Of a stretch of DNA of 64,000 nt, positions 1 through 13,069 are shown one piece after another. The notes below the pieces were generated by a model. The model was not told where the DNA came from, searched no databases, and saw only the letters and a program-made list of their open reading frames with translations. The DNA lies in contig OZ024900.1 of NCBI GenBank assembly GCA_964017195.1, positions 28,886,441 to 28,950,440 of the forward strand, in the 5' to 3' direction. The position numbers were made by a program, and so were the translations under genes. Each line of letters opens with the position of its first letter. Positions within the stretch are counted from its first letter, which is position 1. The stretch is from Siderastrea radians (taxonomy: Eukaryota; Cnidaria; Anthozoa; Scleractinia; Rhizangiidae).

Positions 1-1019
1 AGTCCCAACTTTGTGTCTCTTAACTGTTTTTCTCTACCCCGACCCAGCTTAGCCTACGGGTACAAAAATAATTCTGGGGTTGCCGATTGGCATGTCAATA
101 GTTCTAACAAAAATAAAAATGCATATGTTAGCCATTTGGTGGCCCTTAAATTTATGGGATGATAATTAAAACGTAGGCTATTTAGCACTTAATGCTTTAT
201 CCCCAATTTTGATACCTTTCAGTCTTACACAATTACGCGACAAAAATTTCTGCTAAAAAACATCTTACGACACAGTAAGTGACAGTTACCTTTTGCTTTA
301 GGCTCAGTAATGGCGACTTGAAATTAATTTTGGCATTAAAACTGACCTTACCTTTCTACGGTCTTAAGTTTGGCTTGTTCTTTTATTAGTGTTTCATCAG
401 CCTTAAGAGTCACAAGTGATCAGCCTTACCATGGAAGATTCAATTCATGTGAGGCTAAAATTCCAATTAGACCCGCTTTTGTCGGTGTTGGTCTAATTAG
501 TTTGTGAAAAATAGAGACTTTGTTGTCCAGTGATGTTACTGACACTTACATTCAGACGAATATCACTCTTTAATGGCATCACTACCTGGTACCGGTTTCT
601 GTCGGTTTTGGCACAAGGCCGGAATCGAAATACAACTGATTTTGTAGCAACCACGTTGCTCAGAGGGGAATCTCGGTCAGTAGCAGGGGAATAAGAGGGA
701 TAACATTAACAGAGGTTGCAGCTAGCCGATAACATCCCTCTAATTTCCCTGGGACTCCGTAAGTAAACTCAATGAGGGCGATGACTACTGCTTAAGACTG
801 ATCCCACAAATTCAAGGGAGTTTAATTTCGTGGGACACGTCGCACAAAATTTGGTCTTCCTGGCTAGATTTTTAGGCAAAAATGGGTATTTTACGTGAAA
901 TAAGGATTTGTGCCGTCGTGTATGCCGGCGTTTGTTTTCTCGGCTTCATTTGTTTAGACGTTTCTATTTTCAGACATTTATTTCTGTCCGACGTTTTCAG
1001 CATTTATGGTGGAAATATC
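1..1019. other. No gene seen
   Basis: AT-rich sequence with short frames only (longest near 908-1138, low complexity in composition). I see no splice-compatible exon, RNA gene or inverted repeat here. Confidence 0.5.
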
Positions 1020-1440
1020 GGCCAATAATTTCCCCCGGGGAGCGGAGGGTATTACCTTTTATAATCCAGATAGGTATTTGCGGCGCCAAAGGGTATGGTT
1101 TTCGAGTTGTTGAGTCTCAAAAAAGGTATAGATTTTGAGCATTTTGGTCTCAGATAGGGTAAGGTTTGTGCGATCTGGTCTGGAATTGGGTATGGTTTTT
1201 AGAAGAAACTACTCTTTTATCATTGTTATCTTCTTATCAGAAGTGTGTTTTGATTATTATCAAAAAGTTGAAGCCCTTTTCAAATTTTTATGCTGAACCA
1301 AAGCAGTTCCTGGGCTGGTTAAATAGGGTATCGAATTTTGGGTCAGGTCTGAAATAAGGTAGGGAAAAACACATATTTTGATCTGAGCTAGCGTAAAGGG
1401 TTTTAAGGAGTGAGCCGCGCACGCCCGCCCCGGCAGATTT
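1020..1440 (+). repeat. Degenerate T/G-rich repeat (TAGGGTA-type phrases)
   Basis: The phrase 'agatagggtaagg' and variants ('aaatagggtatcg', 'gaaataaggtaggg') recur at about 1152, 1320 and 1350, separated by T-rich spacers, and end in a C-rich block near 1430-1455. A similar phrase occurs near 4895. I associate this style with a dispersed repeat common in coral genomes; that is recollection, not a search. The stretch 1441-2186 after it holds nothing I can name. Confidence 0.4.
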
Positions 1441-2186
1441 TAGGAGAGCACCCCCTCCGAGAATGATTCTCTTTTTTGAGTTCGGCCGGGTCTCCTCTAC
1501 AACAGTTCACATTCCACTGATCACAAGTGCAGTCTTGGGGGTATTAAACAAACTGGGCCGTGTTCCCAGCATAATAAATAAAGTTTTAGCCTGTTTTAAG
1601 ACGAGAAAACACTGTTTGGCTTCTTTTTAAATGGGTAGCACAGAGCCCTGTAGCACAGAGTTCTGGATTTTGTAGTATGTAGTAATTGGAAATTAAGGGC
1701 TTTTTACATAAGCTAAATCTTGCAAAAATTCTACGTCAGAATAATAAAGAAAACTTTGCACAAAACTATAGGTTTGGACATTGCCGAGGATGTTCGAGAA
1801 TGTGTCTAAAACTAAACTCTCATTTGAATTGCAGATAATTATTCATGAAGGCATTATTCAATTTTATTTCTCACATTTACCACGAGGTGAAAGTAAGGAA
1901 TGCCAAAAGGGCTATATGTAATTCGAAATTGCTCTAAATCAGCTTAGAAACTTTGACAACATTATTAATTAAGGGGAAGTAATATTATCGAAACGAAGAA
2001 CTACTGTCTTCTGCCTCGGTTGCCAAGCCAAGACGTTTCTTTCTGAGCGATAATTTGCAAACACGTGGCCATGATGATCACGGACAACAATACAACCGTC
2101 TTCCGAAGTCTTCAGGTAATGTAGATATACAAATAGTTACAAGTAGCTACATGGTTTTATTGATTATCTGTAGCATTTATCTAATA

Positions 2187-2310
2187 CAGTAGACCCTTTC
2201 ATTTCGAACCCTCGGCTATCTAAATTCCTATCACTCGAGTCCCTCGGTCGATCAGGTTATTCCGTGACTGTTGACTTTATCGAACTCCCGATTCCTCTGT
2301 TTTCTTGGCT
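2187..2310 (+). mobile_element. Pogo/Tigger-like MITE remnant
   Basis: The sequence begins TACAGTAGACCCTTTCATT and continues with TTTCGAACCCTCGG and later TCGAACTCCCG. This is the usual wording of the ends of pogo/Tigger (Tc1-mariner superfamily) non-autonomous elements. I do not see a clear right-hand inverted terminus, so it may be a solo end or a decayed copy. Confidence 0.35.
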
Positions 2311-2439
2311 AGCAATTGTTATTTGTTATTGTTCCCCTCGTATGCTCGCTACAGCGAGAGTCTATTGTAGTCTTATTACCCTTTTAACAGTCTAACAGTT
2401 GATACCGGTTTTAACTACTGACGCTCTATATAAATCAAA

Positions 2440-2640
2440 TTTACTCTCAGTGATGTTTTAAGCCCTGATATAAAAATGCACATTCTCCTCACTGTTCTTC
2501 ATAGGAGAATTTGTCTAATTATCAAGACATCTCATCCTTGGTGATCACTTTCTTTATTCTCATCACTTGAACGTTTGAACAAGTAGTGATGATGTAAAGA
2601 GAAATTTCATTTTCGTCACTGTTAGGGCTTAAAGGGTTAA
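2440..2640 (+). repeat. Dispersed repeat, copy 1 (uninterrupted)
   Basis: One of three copies in the window; the others are at 17190-17455 (plus, interrupted) and 23645-23840 (minus). Shared wording includes 'caagacat', 'aagtagtgat' and 'gtcactgttagggcttaaag' (here), with 10-25 percent divergence by eye. It matters because it serves as an empty site for the insertion at 17293. Confidence 0.55.
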
Positions 2641-3916
2641 TCGTGCAGTTGACATTTATATCAATCACTTTCTCGGAAGGCAGTCCCAGTTGTTCAAAGA
2701 CTGGATAACTTTACCCGGTGGAAAAGTCGCTATCCAACGGAGCAATCTTATTTCAACTTTGTACTTTTTTGCCAGAATTTTTGCAAGGCCAAACGTTTCC
2801 TGTCTAGATACACTTTTCATAAATCATAGGGCTATGCAGAGATTTTCCCACATTTTATATCTGCTGGACTACGGCTAATCCAGTGCATAAAGTTATCCGC
2901 TCTTTGAGCAATCGGGACCAGATATTTTATTCTTGACTCTCAGGCTCGAAGCAGGGGCGGAGGGGGGGGGGAGATTCTAAGGTATATTAGTGACAGGGGA
3001 GTGTAAAGGCCTTTATTGGTTTTGAAATTAACGATTTGGCCCTCTTTTTGGTTAGAGTCTTTTGTGTTGGACTTATTTTGGGCAGTGCTAAAAATTTACA
3101 AACAGTGTGTACCTTTAGTTGCAGGGTTCTCAATTTTGTGTCAAACAATTGAATTAGTTTCGTCAGTGCAAACTTGACGAAAAGACAGGTGGAAGAATAA
3201 ACTGTCTCAGACTCTCTTGGCTTTTTTCATGGAGGTGAAAAGTATTTTTTTAGGTAACTTTCTGGGCCGTTGGAATTTTTGTTTGGGCAAGGTTTAGCCT
3301 AAGAGGACTGTTTTAAGGTATACCCCATAATTTGTCGTCATCTGCACCACACCGACACTAATATATCTGAGTACTGTACAACCCCCGAAAATGATCCCCA
3401 TATGATCAAATCGATCGACCCTCAAATGATTCCCCTCCCCTCCCCTGAATTGCTCGTATCTGATTAACCGAGCGAGACTGGGTGCTAAACAACAACAATT
3501 CAAAATGGAGGACGGAACGTGGTACAATGTATGTCCACATGAGATCTTTGACATCTTTTCCAAAGAAAAACGGCACTTGGAAGTATTCAAAACGTTCTGT
3601 TTTTACTTTTAGAAGGAAATATTTTTGTCCAAGACACATCACAATAAATTGACTGGGAACTTGAAAATTTATTTAGGATTGAAACCACCTTTGAATTGAA
3701 GAAACTATCATTGTGTTTTATACAGAGAGATGTTTTGTGCCCGGCTTGGATAAAAAGTCCGGCAATGTCTGAAAAGCAAGACTTGTACATCTACTTCTAC
3801 TTTCTTTCACATGGGACTCGTCCATTGGAATCTTCTTAGGGTAAGTTTTACCCTTAAATCTTTGCAGCTTGATTTCCTGTTCAATATGCTGTAGTAGAGA
3901 ACGTTTAGCTTAGGTA
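2641..3916. other. No convincing gene; one short plus-strand frame at 3504-3611
   Basis: A 35-codon plus-strand frame starts at ATG 3504 in a reasonable context (ttcaaaATGGAGG) and has a strong-looking donor (GTATGT) eight codons in. It could be a first exon, but no partner exon was found and no homology is recognised. The rest, including a G-run near 2956, shows nothing. Confidence 0.3.
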
Positions 3917-4046
3917 TAATTATGTTGTAGTTCAATTTTATCCATAGTTCAATTTTTATTTTCTTTTGTTTCATATTCATTATCATAAAAAAGAACAAAG
4001 GAAAATAAAAATTGAACCAGGGATAAAATTGAACTACAACACATAC
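3917..4046. mobile_element. Hairpin MITE
   Basis: Two arms of about 50 bp are inverted copies. Left begins near 'ATGTTGTAGTTCAATTTTA' and right ends near 'TAAAATTGAACTACAACA', separated by about 20 bp. It carries no coding potential. The inner phrase 'ggaaaataaaaattgaac' is one I associate with an abundant cnidarian MITE. Confidence 0.6.
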
Positions 4047-4173
4047 AGGAGGGGTACATGTAGGTGCGAAGGACTATATAAATTATAAAATTATATCTAA
4101 CATCTAAATCTATCTAAATCTTATTCTTGGCTGTTGAAATGCTAGCTTTCGCATTGGCTAGCTGCACACAGGC

Positions 4174-4366
4174 TGGTTAGTAAACACACCCCTTCCAGTG
4201 GCTGGTACATGTATATCGGAGGATAATGCCTTAGGCTGAACCATTGTCCGAAAAATGAAAAATTTGCCTCAAAGCCGGGCAGTCGTGGAGTTTCAAGGAC
4301 AATATTTCAGCCAAGGGCATTATCCTCCAATACACCAGCAAGCCAGGAAGGGGTTTTATTGTGTGG
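4174..4366. mobile_element. Hairpin MITE
   Basis: Inverted arms include CACCCCTTCC...GGAGGATAATGCC on the left and GGCATTATCCTCC...GGAAGGGG on the right, with about 60 bp between. Arms are imperfect (small indels). No coding potential; no clear target-site duplication. Confidence 0.55.
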
Positions 4367-5033
4367 CACTAAATTTTTGGGGGTTCTAATTTTTGCGATT
4401 TTTGTGGGGTTTTTTTCATGATCTGTAAAAAAAAGTTTCCACAAAACAAAGTTACCTCAATTTTTTTTCCACAAAAATTTACTCCGCTGTAGAAATTACA
4501 TCCAAAAATAACTTATACAAAATTGGTCGGTCAAGGTTGTTATTTTCTCTAAGATGTTAATTCATATACAACGCATTGCTGGTTTACTAGTGATGGTTTA
4601 TTCTCTGTCACTCTCAGGTCTTGGATGAGTTTCCTTAACTCGTGAAGATGGGTTGTAGAGTTTTGTTTTAATCTTCTCGGAAAGGTGACATAAATCTCTT
4701 CATACAATGTCTGCCGAGATTTGATCTTAATTTGAAAGGCAAAATGATGCAAATCAGATTTGATATTGGTGACAGGATGATGCCAAGATGTCATGTTCTA
4801 GCGTTAGTATTTCTTCGAAAATGTTTTTCAATTTCCTCTTTAATCAAAAGTCTTTAAATATCCCAAAATAGATAAATCCATTATGGTTAGATGTGAAATA
4901 AGGTACAGATTTTAGGGTAATTATAGTATTTACATGTAACATGTATCACCAATGTTTCTTCCTTATCTATAACCCTGAAATTTTATGTCTGGTCCATCAT
5001 ATTCATTCATATACTTTATTTAAGGTATCATCG

Positions 5034-6638
<1,605 letters not shown>

Positions 6639-6644
6639 TTAAAC

Positions 6645-7205
6645 ACGGTAAAAACATCAGTTACAGAGTTAAAAATAAAAACTGATTTACATGTTTGCCG
6701 TGTGGGAGTACGAGGCAGACATGAGGCGTTTGATCTCATCATTAAACTTTTTATAAGATCTGATGGCTCTGACATTGTGTGATCCAAGGTTATTCCACAA
6801 CTGCGCCCCACTGAAGCAGAAACTGCATTTTAAAAAATCAGTACGGGGCTTGGGCAAAGCAAATTTGTTTTCCTTGTCTCTTTATCCGTAGTCTGTACTG
6901 AATGGTTTAAACAAGTCTTGTAGGTACTCCAGAGTTTGTTTATTTACAGTTTTAAACATTAATTTAGCTTTAAATTTCATCCTTCTGATAGCAAGGTTAT
7001 CCCAATCCTAGTCTAGTGCGAAGGGCAGTAGCACTGGAGTGATAATCAGACTTTGTGATAACCCTAATGGCGCGATATTTTGTACTTTTTCGGCTAATTC
7101 ATTACTAAGACCGTCCCAAACTGGGCAGCAATAGTCGAAGTGTGGCTCGATAAGAGCTTGATATAGTACTGGTCTTTTTCCACACCAGGTAGATGTCAAG
7201 AAAGG
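6645..7205 (-). pseudogene. 3' end of a LINE ORF2 (CR1/Jockey-like), decayed
   Basis: Read on the minus strand, the frame at 7199-7008 contains the phrase LIEPHFDYCCPVWDGLSNEL, a well-known stretch after the reverse transcriptase domain of CR1/Jockey-clade LINEs. Downstream, in shifted frames, are RRMKFKAKLMFK and FCFSGAQLWNNL, which belong to the C-terminal end of the same proteins. The catalytic reverse transcriptase part is absent, so this is a 5'-truncated, frameshifted copy. Its 3' end touches the right boundary of the TTAA element at 6638. Confidence 0.75.
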
Positions 7206-7599
7206 AATGGAAAAATGTAGCAGAGATATGAATGGCTAACAAAGAATTGGGACTGTTTAAAGAGGTGAGTTCTGACAAAGTGCTTCATAGACTCCTATAA
7301 GAGGTGTTCTGATATTTAGGAGAAATTCAGTTTTCAGTTAAGAGCGCCTGTCTGTAAAAATCAGACAAAATCAAAATCCCGCGGCAAGGGTGGAAAATTT
7401 GATTTCTTTCATATTTTAATGTTAGATAGGTTAGGGTATAACTAAAATCACTGGATACTTTTTTGGCAAAATATCCTTTTATTTCAAAGAAAAATGCAAA
7501 TAACGAACTTCCGTTAAAATCGCCATTTGAAGCAGTAAATTATGACATCAATTTGAGGCGTTCGCGTGCAAAAACAAATCCCTCTGTTGTCTTTTAAAC

Positions 7600-8205
7600 A
7601 CTCAATTTTACTTTTGCAATCTCACAAGAGCTTCAAAACTGATTTTGGTAGAAACTGCGTTGTTCTTTGTGTTTGAAATAATTCCATTTTGAAAGTATAC
7701 ATTTCTCATCAGGAAAAGTACTTCGTGAATTAAATTATTTTTCACCATGTGCTAAACCTTCAAGTCGATTCAGCTTCTGGCTGTTGAATTAAGAAAAGAT
7801 GTTCTCAGGATTGCTGCCCAAATTTCTTTGGGCAAATCATTGAGAGCGACGCGAGAGCTTTTCACAGTTCGTTAAAATGCAGGTTATTTGACCCTTCTTG
7901 GCAACATTCCATTTGCGAGTCACGCACATATTTTAATGTGTTTCACCCATATCAGATCGAAAACGTCAAACAGGAAAACAGTTCGAAATGTTCTTACCTC
8001 ATTTGCTGTAGAGGACAGGTCCAGAGGCCATTTCCGAGTTATTCTCTTGCCGTTCGACGTATTTTGGTCCTGTTGATGACATCCAATGAACACCGCCAAC
8101 TGGGTCAGTGTATTGTAAATGGTCGAACAGCTCAACAACAACCTTTCTTCCAAAACGTTCGACATCTTTCTACACTGTGACATCTTACTCAACGGTTCAG
8201 TTGCT
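7600..8205 (+). repeat. Dispersed repeat, left member of an inverted pair
   Basis: About 600 bp matching 10735-11350 in inverted orientation. Shared phrases include 'gaaactgcgttgttctttgtg' (20 of these bases matched), 'gcgacgcgagagctttt' and 'gaggacaggtccagaggcca'. By eye 85-90 percent identical with small indels. No conserved reading frame, so I read it as a transposon-derived copy, not a gene duplication. Confidence 0.7.
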
Positions 8206-9785
8206 GGTCAGTGTTGCTTTAAGTTGGCAATACACAAAAAGGTTTTTATCACTACATGTCGCCGCTAACGTGGCCAGAGTTCTAAAATTAGCGCTACATT
8301 TACAGTAGGCACCTCAACCTCCCGAGCCAGAATGCAGAAAAAGTAGTTACCCCTAGGCGCGAGTTGTAGGCATGCAAATAACAATGTTCGAACACGAAAA
8401 TTAGCTAAAACGGGTACATGTACATGCACTAGCTTAAGTTAAAAACCTCTTCAAAACGTCGAGTCCAGAACATTAAAATCGTTTTTATCAGGGAAATTGC
8501 GATGACTAACTAGTTTGTGTTTATTGTTTTGGCTTAGAGGGGGGACCTCGGACTTTTTTTTTTTCACAAATCATACATATTTACATACATGAATTGCTTC
8601 GCTACACAGAAGACGGTTGTTGTTGGTTCCATTTTCTTGTTGTCGGAGTTTGTGGTTACAACACCAGACGAATCAAAAGCTTGAAAACAATTGTTCCCTT
8701 ACTTTCATGCACCAAGAATACCCAGGCCCGTAGAAGGGGGAGGGGCAGGGGGGGGGAGTTCGAGCCCCCAAAAGTTTAGGAAGTTGAAAAAACATTACAA
8801 TAAATGAGCCAAAAAATATATAATTAAAACGAATTAATTTTGCAACGAATAGTCTTAAATGCTGATGCTAAAAGTTCCTTTTATAATTTTACAACCTTTA
8901 ACAGGGTTTGACATCTGTTGAGTCACTAGCCACCGGGCAAGTGGGCTTCAAAAATCTACTAGCCCACCGCACATTTCTTCACCCATATCACCTTTGACCC
9001 TGGCAGTATAGCTTTACCGTGAAGGACCGTAATGCCTTTAATAGCTAAGCGACTGCTGTGTATTTGCTCCAATCTTTAAGGTCATCATGTTGTTTTAAAA
9101 CAAGTCTAAGGAACAAAACTATTTTTATCTCACCAATCGAGTGATAAAAGTTACGTAAACGTTTACGAGAGTTAGGTAAAACAGGTCCGAAATTCGTAGC
9201 TTGGCTGTCGAAATGTTTCAATTTTAACAAACCCTGTAACTTTAAGGGTACTTTTTTAAAACTGATGCTATAAATCTGCTGGATGTTGCCAACAACTTTG
9301 TCGGCGAAAAAGCAAACAGGAAGCAGCTTTTTGGCAAATTGTCAATGAACGATGTCCCCAAAAAGGTGTCGTTTTTGACGAAATCGACAAAAACTGTGGC
9401 ATTGTGAACAGAGTTAGTATCTATGTGAGTGTGTATTTTGAAGGGAGGGGGAAGGCTTTGACTAGGCCAATTTGCTCGCAGCATTTATTTCAGCCTTGGT
9501 ACGGGCCTGATACCACAAGTTACAAGTCAGTTTTTACAACGAACGCTTGAATACAATGCTGATATGTCCCAGCTATCGTGCAAAACTTGGAATAGTGTCT
9601 AGCAGAAGCTGCAGCGCAAGGGGCCGTTTCACGGTAAGGAAAAGGGGGGTGGCCAAAAAGTGAAAGTGGACTGGGGAAAAAGAGATCTGAGGTTATCTTA
9701 CAAATGTACACGATACTGGTTCACTTGTAAAAGTTGGATCAGGTGAGTTTTATATTCGCTTGTGGTCTATCCGAATATTAGCCAG
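8206..9785. other. No supported gene
   Basis: Contains several plausible-looking but unsupported short frames, notably overlapping frames at 9255-9424 and a frame at 9494-9594 (after a 'ttatttcag' acceptor) reading LGTGLIPQVTSQFLQ. None could be joined in phase to the exons at 9786 or 11470. A GGGG-rich block lies at 8736-8760. Confidence 0.35.
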
Positions 9786-9827
9786 GTTATCGATGGAAGC
9801 CTCACTCTTCTCTTTGCCCTCATTAAG
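9786..9827 (+). CDS. Possible small internal exon
   Basis: Forty-two bases bounded by attagccag and AAG/GTATAT read VIDGSLTLLFALIK in phase 0-0. This would join in phase to the exon beginning at 11470. The frame also stays open through the donor for another 79 codons, so the boundary is uncertain. No family recognised. Confidence 0.3.
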
Positions 9828-10734
9828 GTATATGTAGAACATGAAAGTAACAGACGTTTAAGGGCAAGATGCTTGATGTATTTCTGTTATGATATCCTCA
9901 TATCCATTATGATAAGTATGCTGGCTGCTGTGAGAGATCTCGCTCACTGGGAACCTGTCTCAGTAAGATTCGTAAACAGAAATTCAGGAACAGAACCTCA
10001 TTTTTTGTTACCATGGTTATGTGCCATATTTCACAGTCTTCAAACAGCACTGGCGTGCTGTTAGAAGCCCCACTCATTAGTCAGGACACACTAATGTAGA
10101 CTATGTCAAACAGCTGACAAGATAGCACAGTTAAAAACTTCGATCACACCCATTTGTTATGAAGAGAGAACCCTTCCTGTCCAAAACTCCATCCAACCCT
10201 TTAACAGCGAGCTGACTTTCACTCCTGATCTAACTGTGCCTTGTATCGGTCCTGTGGCAGCTGATCGAGAACCAGCACACTGACACCAATGATCATAGGT
10301 AGAATACCCACTCGTCAATTAACAAAAGGGAGCCCCTTGTAGTTGTAGGTTTCCCCGTATTAAAGTTGGCTCTAGTTAATAATAGCGCCACTTCTGTTGC
10401 ATCACTCAGCTGTAAGCTTGTACAACGGTTGGAATTGCGTTGCAGACTACTAGGGTAGCAAATACAATTTTTAATGGTTGTAACAACACTGGTAATAAGT
10501 AAGAAAGACCCACTACGCCATTAAAACCACGAATAATCCCTGCAATTAACACTGTATGTTATTTTACTTCACTTCAAAGGTTTTGCCCTTCCCCTACCCC
10601 CTAAAATGCCTTTGATATGCATTGCGTGACAAACCAAATACGCATGCAGCGCCATCCACGTTTGGTCCCAATTTAGCAGTCAAATCTGATAATGCTTTTG
10701 TACACTGAAAACTGAGCAACACTCGTATTAAATC

Positions 10735-11350
10735 AACTGAACCATTGAGTAAGATGCCGTAGTGCAGAAAGACGTCGAACGCTTTACAAGAAAAGATGGT
10801 GTCGTTGAGCTGTTTGACCATCAGTTTACAATTAAGTTGGCCCAGTTGGCGGTGTTCATTCGGTTCATTGGACGTCATCAGCAGGACTAAAATACGATGA
10901 ACGGCAAGAGAATCACACGAAAATGGCCTCTGGACCTGTCCTCTACAGCAAATGAGGTTAGAGCATTTCGAAGTGTTTTTCTGTCTGACGTTTTCGATCT
11001 CCTAAGGGTCGAAAAGCACATTAAAATATGTGTGTGACTTGCGAATGGAATGTTGCCAGGAAGGGTAAAAAAACCTGCATTTTAACGAACTTTGAAAAGC
11101 TCTCGCGTCGCTCTCAATGATTTGCCCAAAGAAATTTTTGCAGCAATCCTGAGAACATCTTTTCTTAGTTCAACAGCCAGAAGCTGAATTGGTTGGAAGG
11201 TTTAGCACATGGTAAAAAACAATTTAAAACACAAAGTACTTTTCCTGATGAGAATTAATGTATACTTTCAAAATTAAATTATTTCAAACACAAAGAACAA
11301 CGCAGTTTCTACCAAAATCATTTTTGAAGTTCTTGAGAGACTGCAAAGTA
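10735..11350 (-). repeat. Dispersed repeat, right member of an inverted pair
   Basis: Inverted match to 7600-8205. It lies immediately upstream of the exon at 11470, so one arm of this pair sits in what would be the preceding intron. Region 10080-10734 between the candidate exon and this arm holds nothing recognisable. Confidence 0.7.
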
Positions 11351-11425
11351 GAGATTGCAAAGTAGATTTAGTAGTAAGCTGCATGTAATCATGTGTCCTT
11401 TGTACTGTTGAAAACCAACGGTCAA

Positions 11426-11480
11426 TCCTTGATTATCTGCACTCTGTGGGATCTCCCAAAATGGTGCAGATAATCAAGGA
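11426..11480. repeat. 17-bp perfect inverted repeat over a splice acceptor
   Basis: TCCTTGATTATCTGCAC (11426-11442) is the exact reverse complement of 11464-11480, with a 21-nt loop. The right arm contains the putative acceptor of the exon at 11470. Confidence 0.85.
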
Positions 11481-12955
11481 AAAAGAATATTTTGACTTGA
11501 CATTGGAAACTATGTACATCGTGGCTCAAAATTTACGTGATCAATCACCTTGCCCTACTTTAGAGCAAACTATTCATAGACAGCTAAATAGGTGGGTTCT
11601 TCCCTTCATGTGTTCTCGATTGATAGCGTTTTCATTCAGTTTTCAGTGGGAAACCAATGGAGTAAATGAATAATAGTCACAAGTTTTGAGCTCAAAGTTG
11701 TTTCGGCCATCATCAAGGCCATCATCATTTATAAACAAATCGGGACCAAATAGAAAAGTGCGGATCATTAAGATTTGACAGTAGCACTTCATAAGAAACA
11801 CTGTTTAGGACTCAAATGAACTTAGGGATATCTTGTGAAGCAGACCACCTCCTTCCCCTACTCATAAAAATACAGGCAAAGATCATCTAATGTTGGGTTG
11901 CCTGTGACTTATTCCTTACTTTCGTATCATGTCTGTTTTGTTGTATCTCTAGCCAGCTTTTGCTTCATAATGTTTTATGCATTGGAGATGTTACAAAGCA
12001 TGTCTTACGTCAGGGATATGATGGAAACACAAACCAAACAGCCCATCACGTTGAACATAGTATTGTTAAAGAGGTGAGTTGAGACTTTTTAAAGCTGCTT
12101 CCTTGTTTGATTTGTTGGGTACAGGGGACCAAGTAACAGGGGAAACCGGGGTAAGAAAACAAACAAACCTGCTTTTTCTAAACATGGTTGGCATCAAAAG
12201 ATCAAACTTATCACCAGTGACATGTAACATTGATTTTTCAAATAACGTTAGAAACCGTTTGGTGCTTCAATTTTTCATAGATATGTACCTACACAGAAAA
12301 TTAAACGCTTTTGAACTTAGCACGGGGATATTCCCTTACCCCTTGGCCCCCATGAATAGGCCCAGGTGGCGAAGTACACTAAAAAAGTAATTCAAGTGTT
12401 GTCATTTCATGGGTAATAAACGAGGATGAGTGTGGTACAAAAATGACGGAAGTAAATAGTCAATTCAGCAGTGAAAGAGCATAAAAAAGCTCATAACTTT
12501 GTCACAATGAAAAGCTGTATCAAATGTTGTTTCTGATTTCATTTTTTGAGGATTATTATTATTATTTTTTCACTTTGTGGGGGGACAACAGACTTCGGAT
12601 CTGAAGGTTGGTGGTTCAAAGCCAGTTTCCGGCCATCGTGTTGTTTCCTTAGACAAGAAACCTTTGCCCCACATTGTCTTTCTCCACCCAGGTGACTGTA
12701 TAAATGGGTACCAAGGACATACTGCTGAGGGTAACCCTGCAGTGGACTAGCATCCCATCCAGAGGGAGTAGCAATACTCTCAATTCCTTCATGTTACGGA
12801 GACCAGGTTAAGCCGTGTGGGTCCCCTGTGGCTCGTGTATGCCTTGGCCTTGGCCATGACCTTGACCTTTTTTACTTACACAGGACACTTACGAGGATGT
12901 CAGGATCAATTCAAAGGAAGAAAGAATTGAGTCACAAGTGAATCAAGAACTAGAG
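11470..12955 (+). CDS. Split gene of unknown function, three phase-compatible exons
   Basis: Three short open segments have matching splice phases. Exon A is 11470-11591 (after GTGCAG, ending AATAG/GTGGGT, phase 2). Exon B is 11953-12073 (after tatctctag, ending AAAGAG/GTGAGT, phase 0). Exon C is 12884-12955 (after acttacacag, ending CTAGAG/GTAGAG, or 12964 at GTAAAT). Exon A reads EYFDLTLETMYIVAQNL; exon B QLLLHNVLCIGDVTKHVLRQ; exon C DTYEDVRINSKEERIESQ. The protein would be helical and charged at its end. I recognise no domain and see neither start nor stop with certainty. The A acceptor lacks a pyrimidine tract. A SINE occupies the B-C intron. It could instead be a decayed gene. Confidence 0.45.
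12590..12850 (+). mobile_element. tRNA-derived SINE with a conserved core
   Basis: A B-box-like GGTTCAAAGCC at about 12612 is followed by 'tgtttccttagacaag', 'cacattgtctttctccaccc' and 'gtataaatgggtacc'. This order is that of a conserved-core SINE found across invertebrates, possibly the Nin-DC type; the name is from memory. The A box is not clear, so the 5' part may be degraded. It lies in the intron between exons B and C of the split gene. Confidence 0.65.
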
Positions 12956-13069
12956 GTAGAGAAAGTAAATAACTTCACGAAAAACAGCAAAGAGGTTACC
13001 ATAACTGCCTGCCGGACGGCTGCACTTTTTGAAAGGAAAAGTTGTGATTGCAGCTTATCTAGTGCATGA

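Noticed and set aside
9255..9424. Two overlapping protein-like plus-strand frames, one ending at a GTGAGT donor
   Set aside because: Both frames look equally plausible, neither has an acceptor, and they cannot both be real; I treat this as chance.
12600..12625. tRNA gene suggested by a B-box sequence
   Set aside because: No cloverleaf can be drawn; the following core identifies a SINE.
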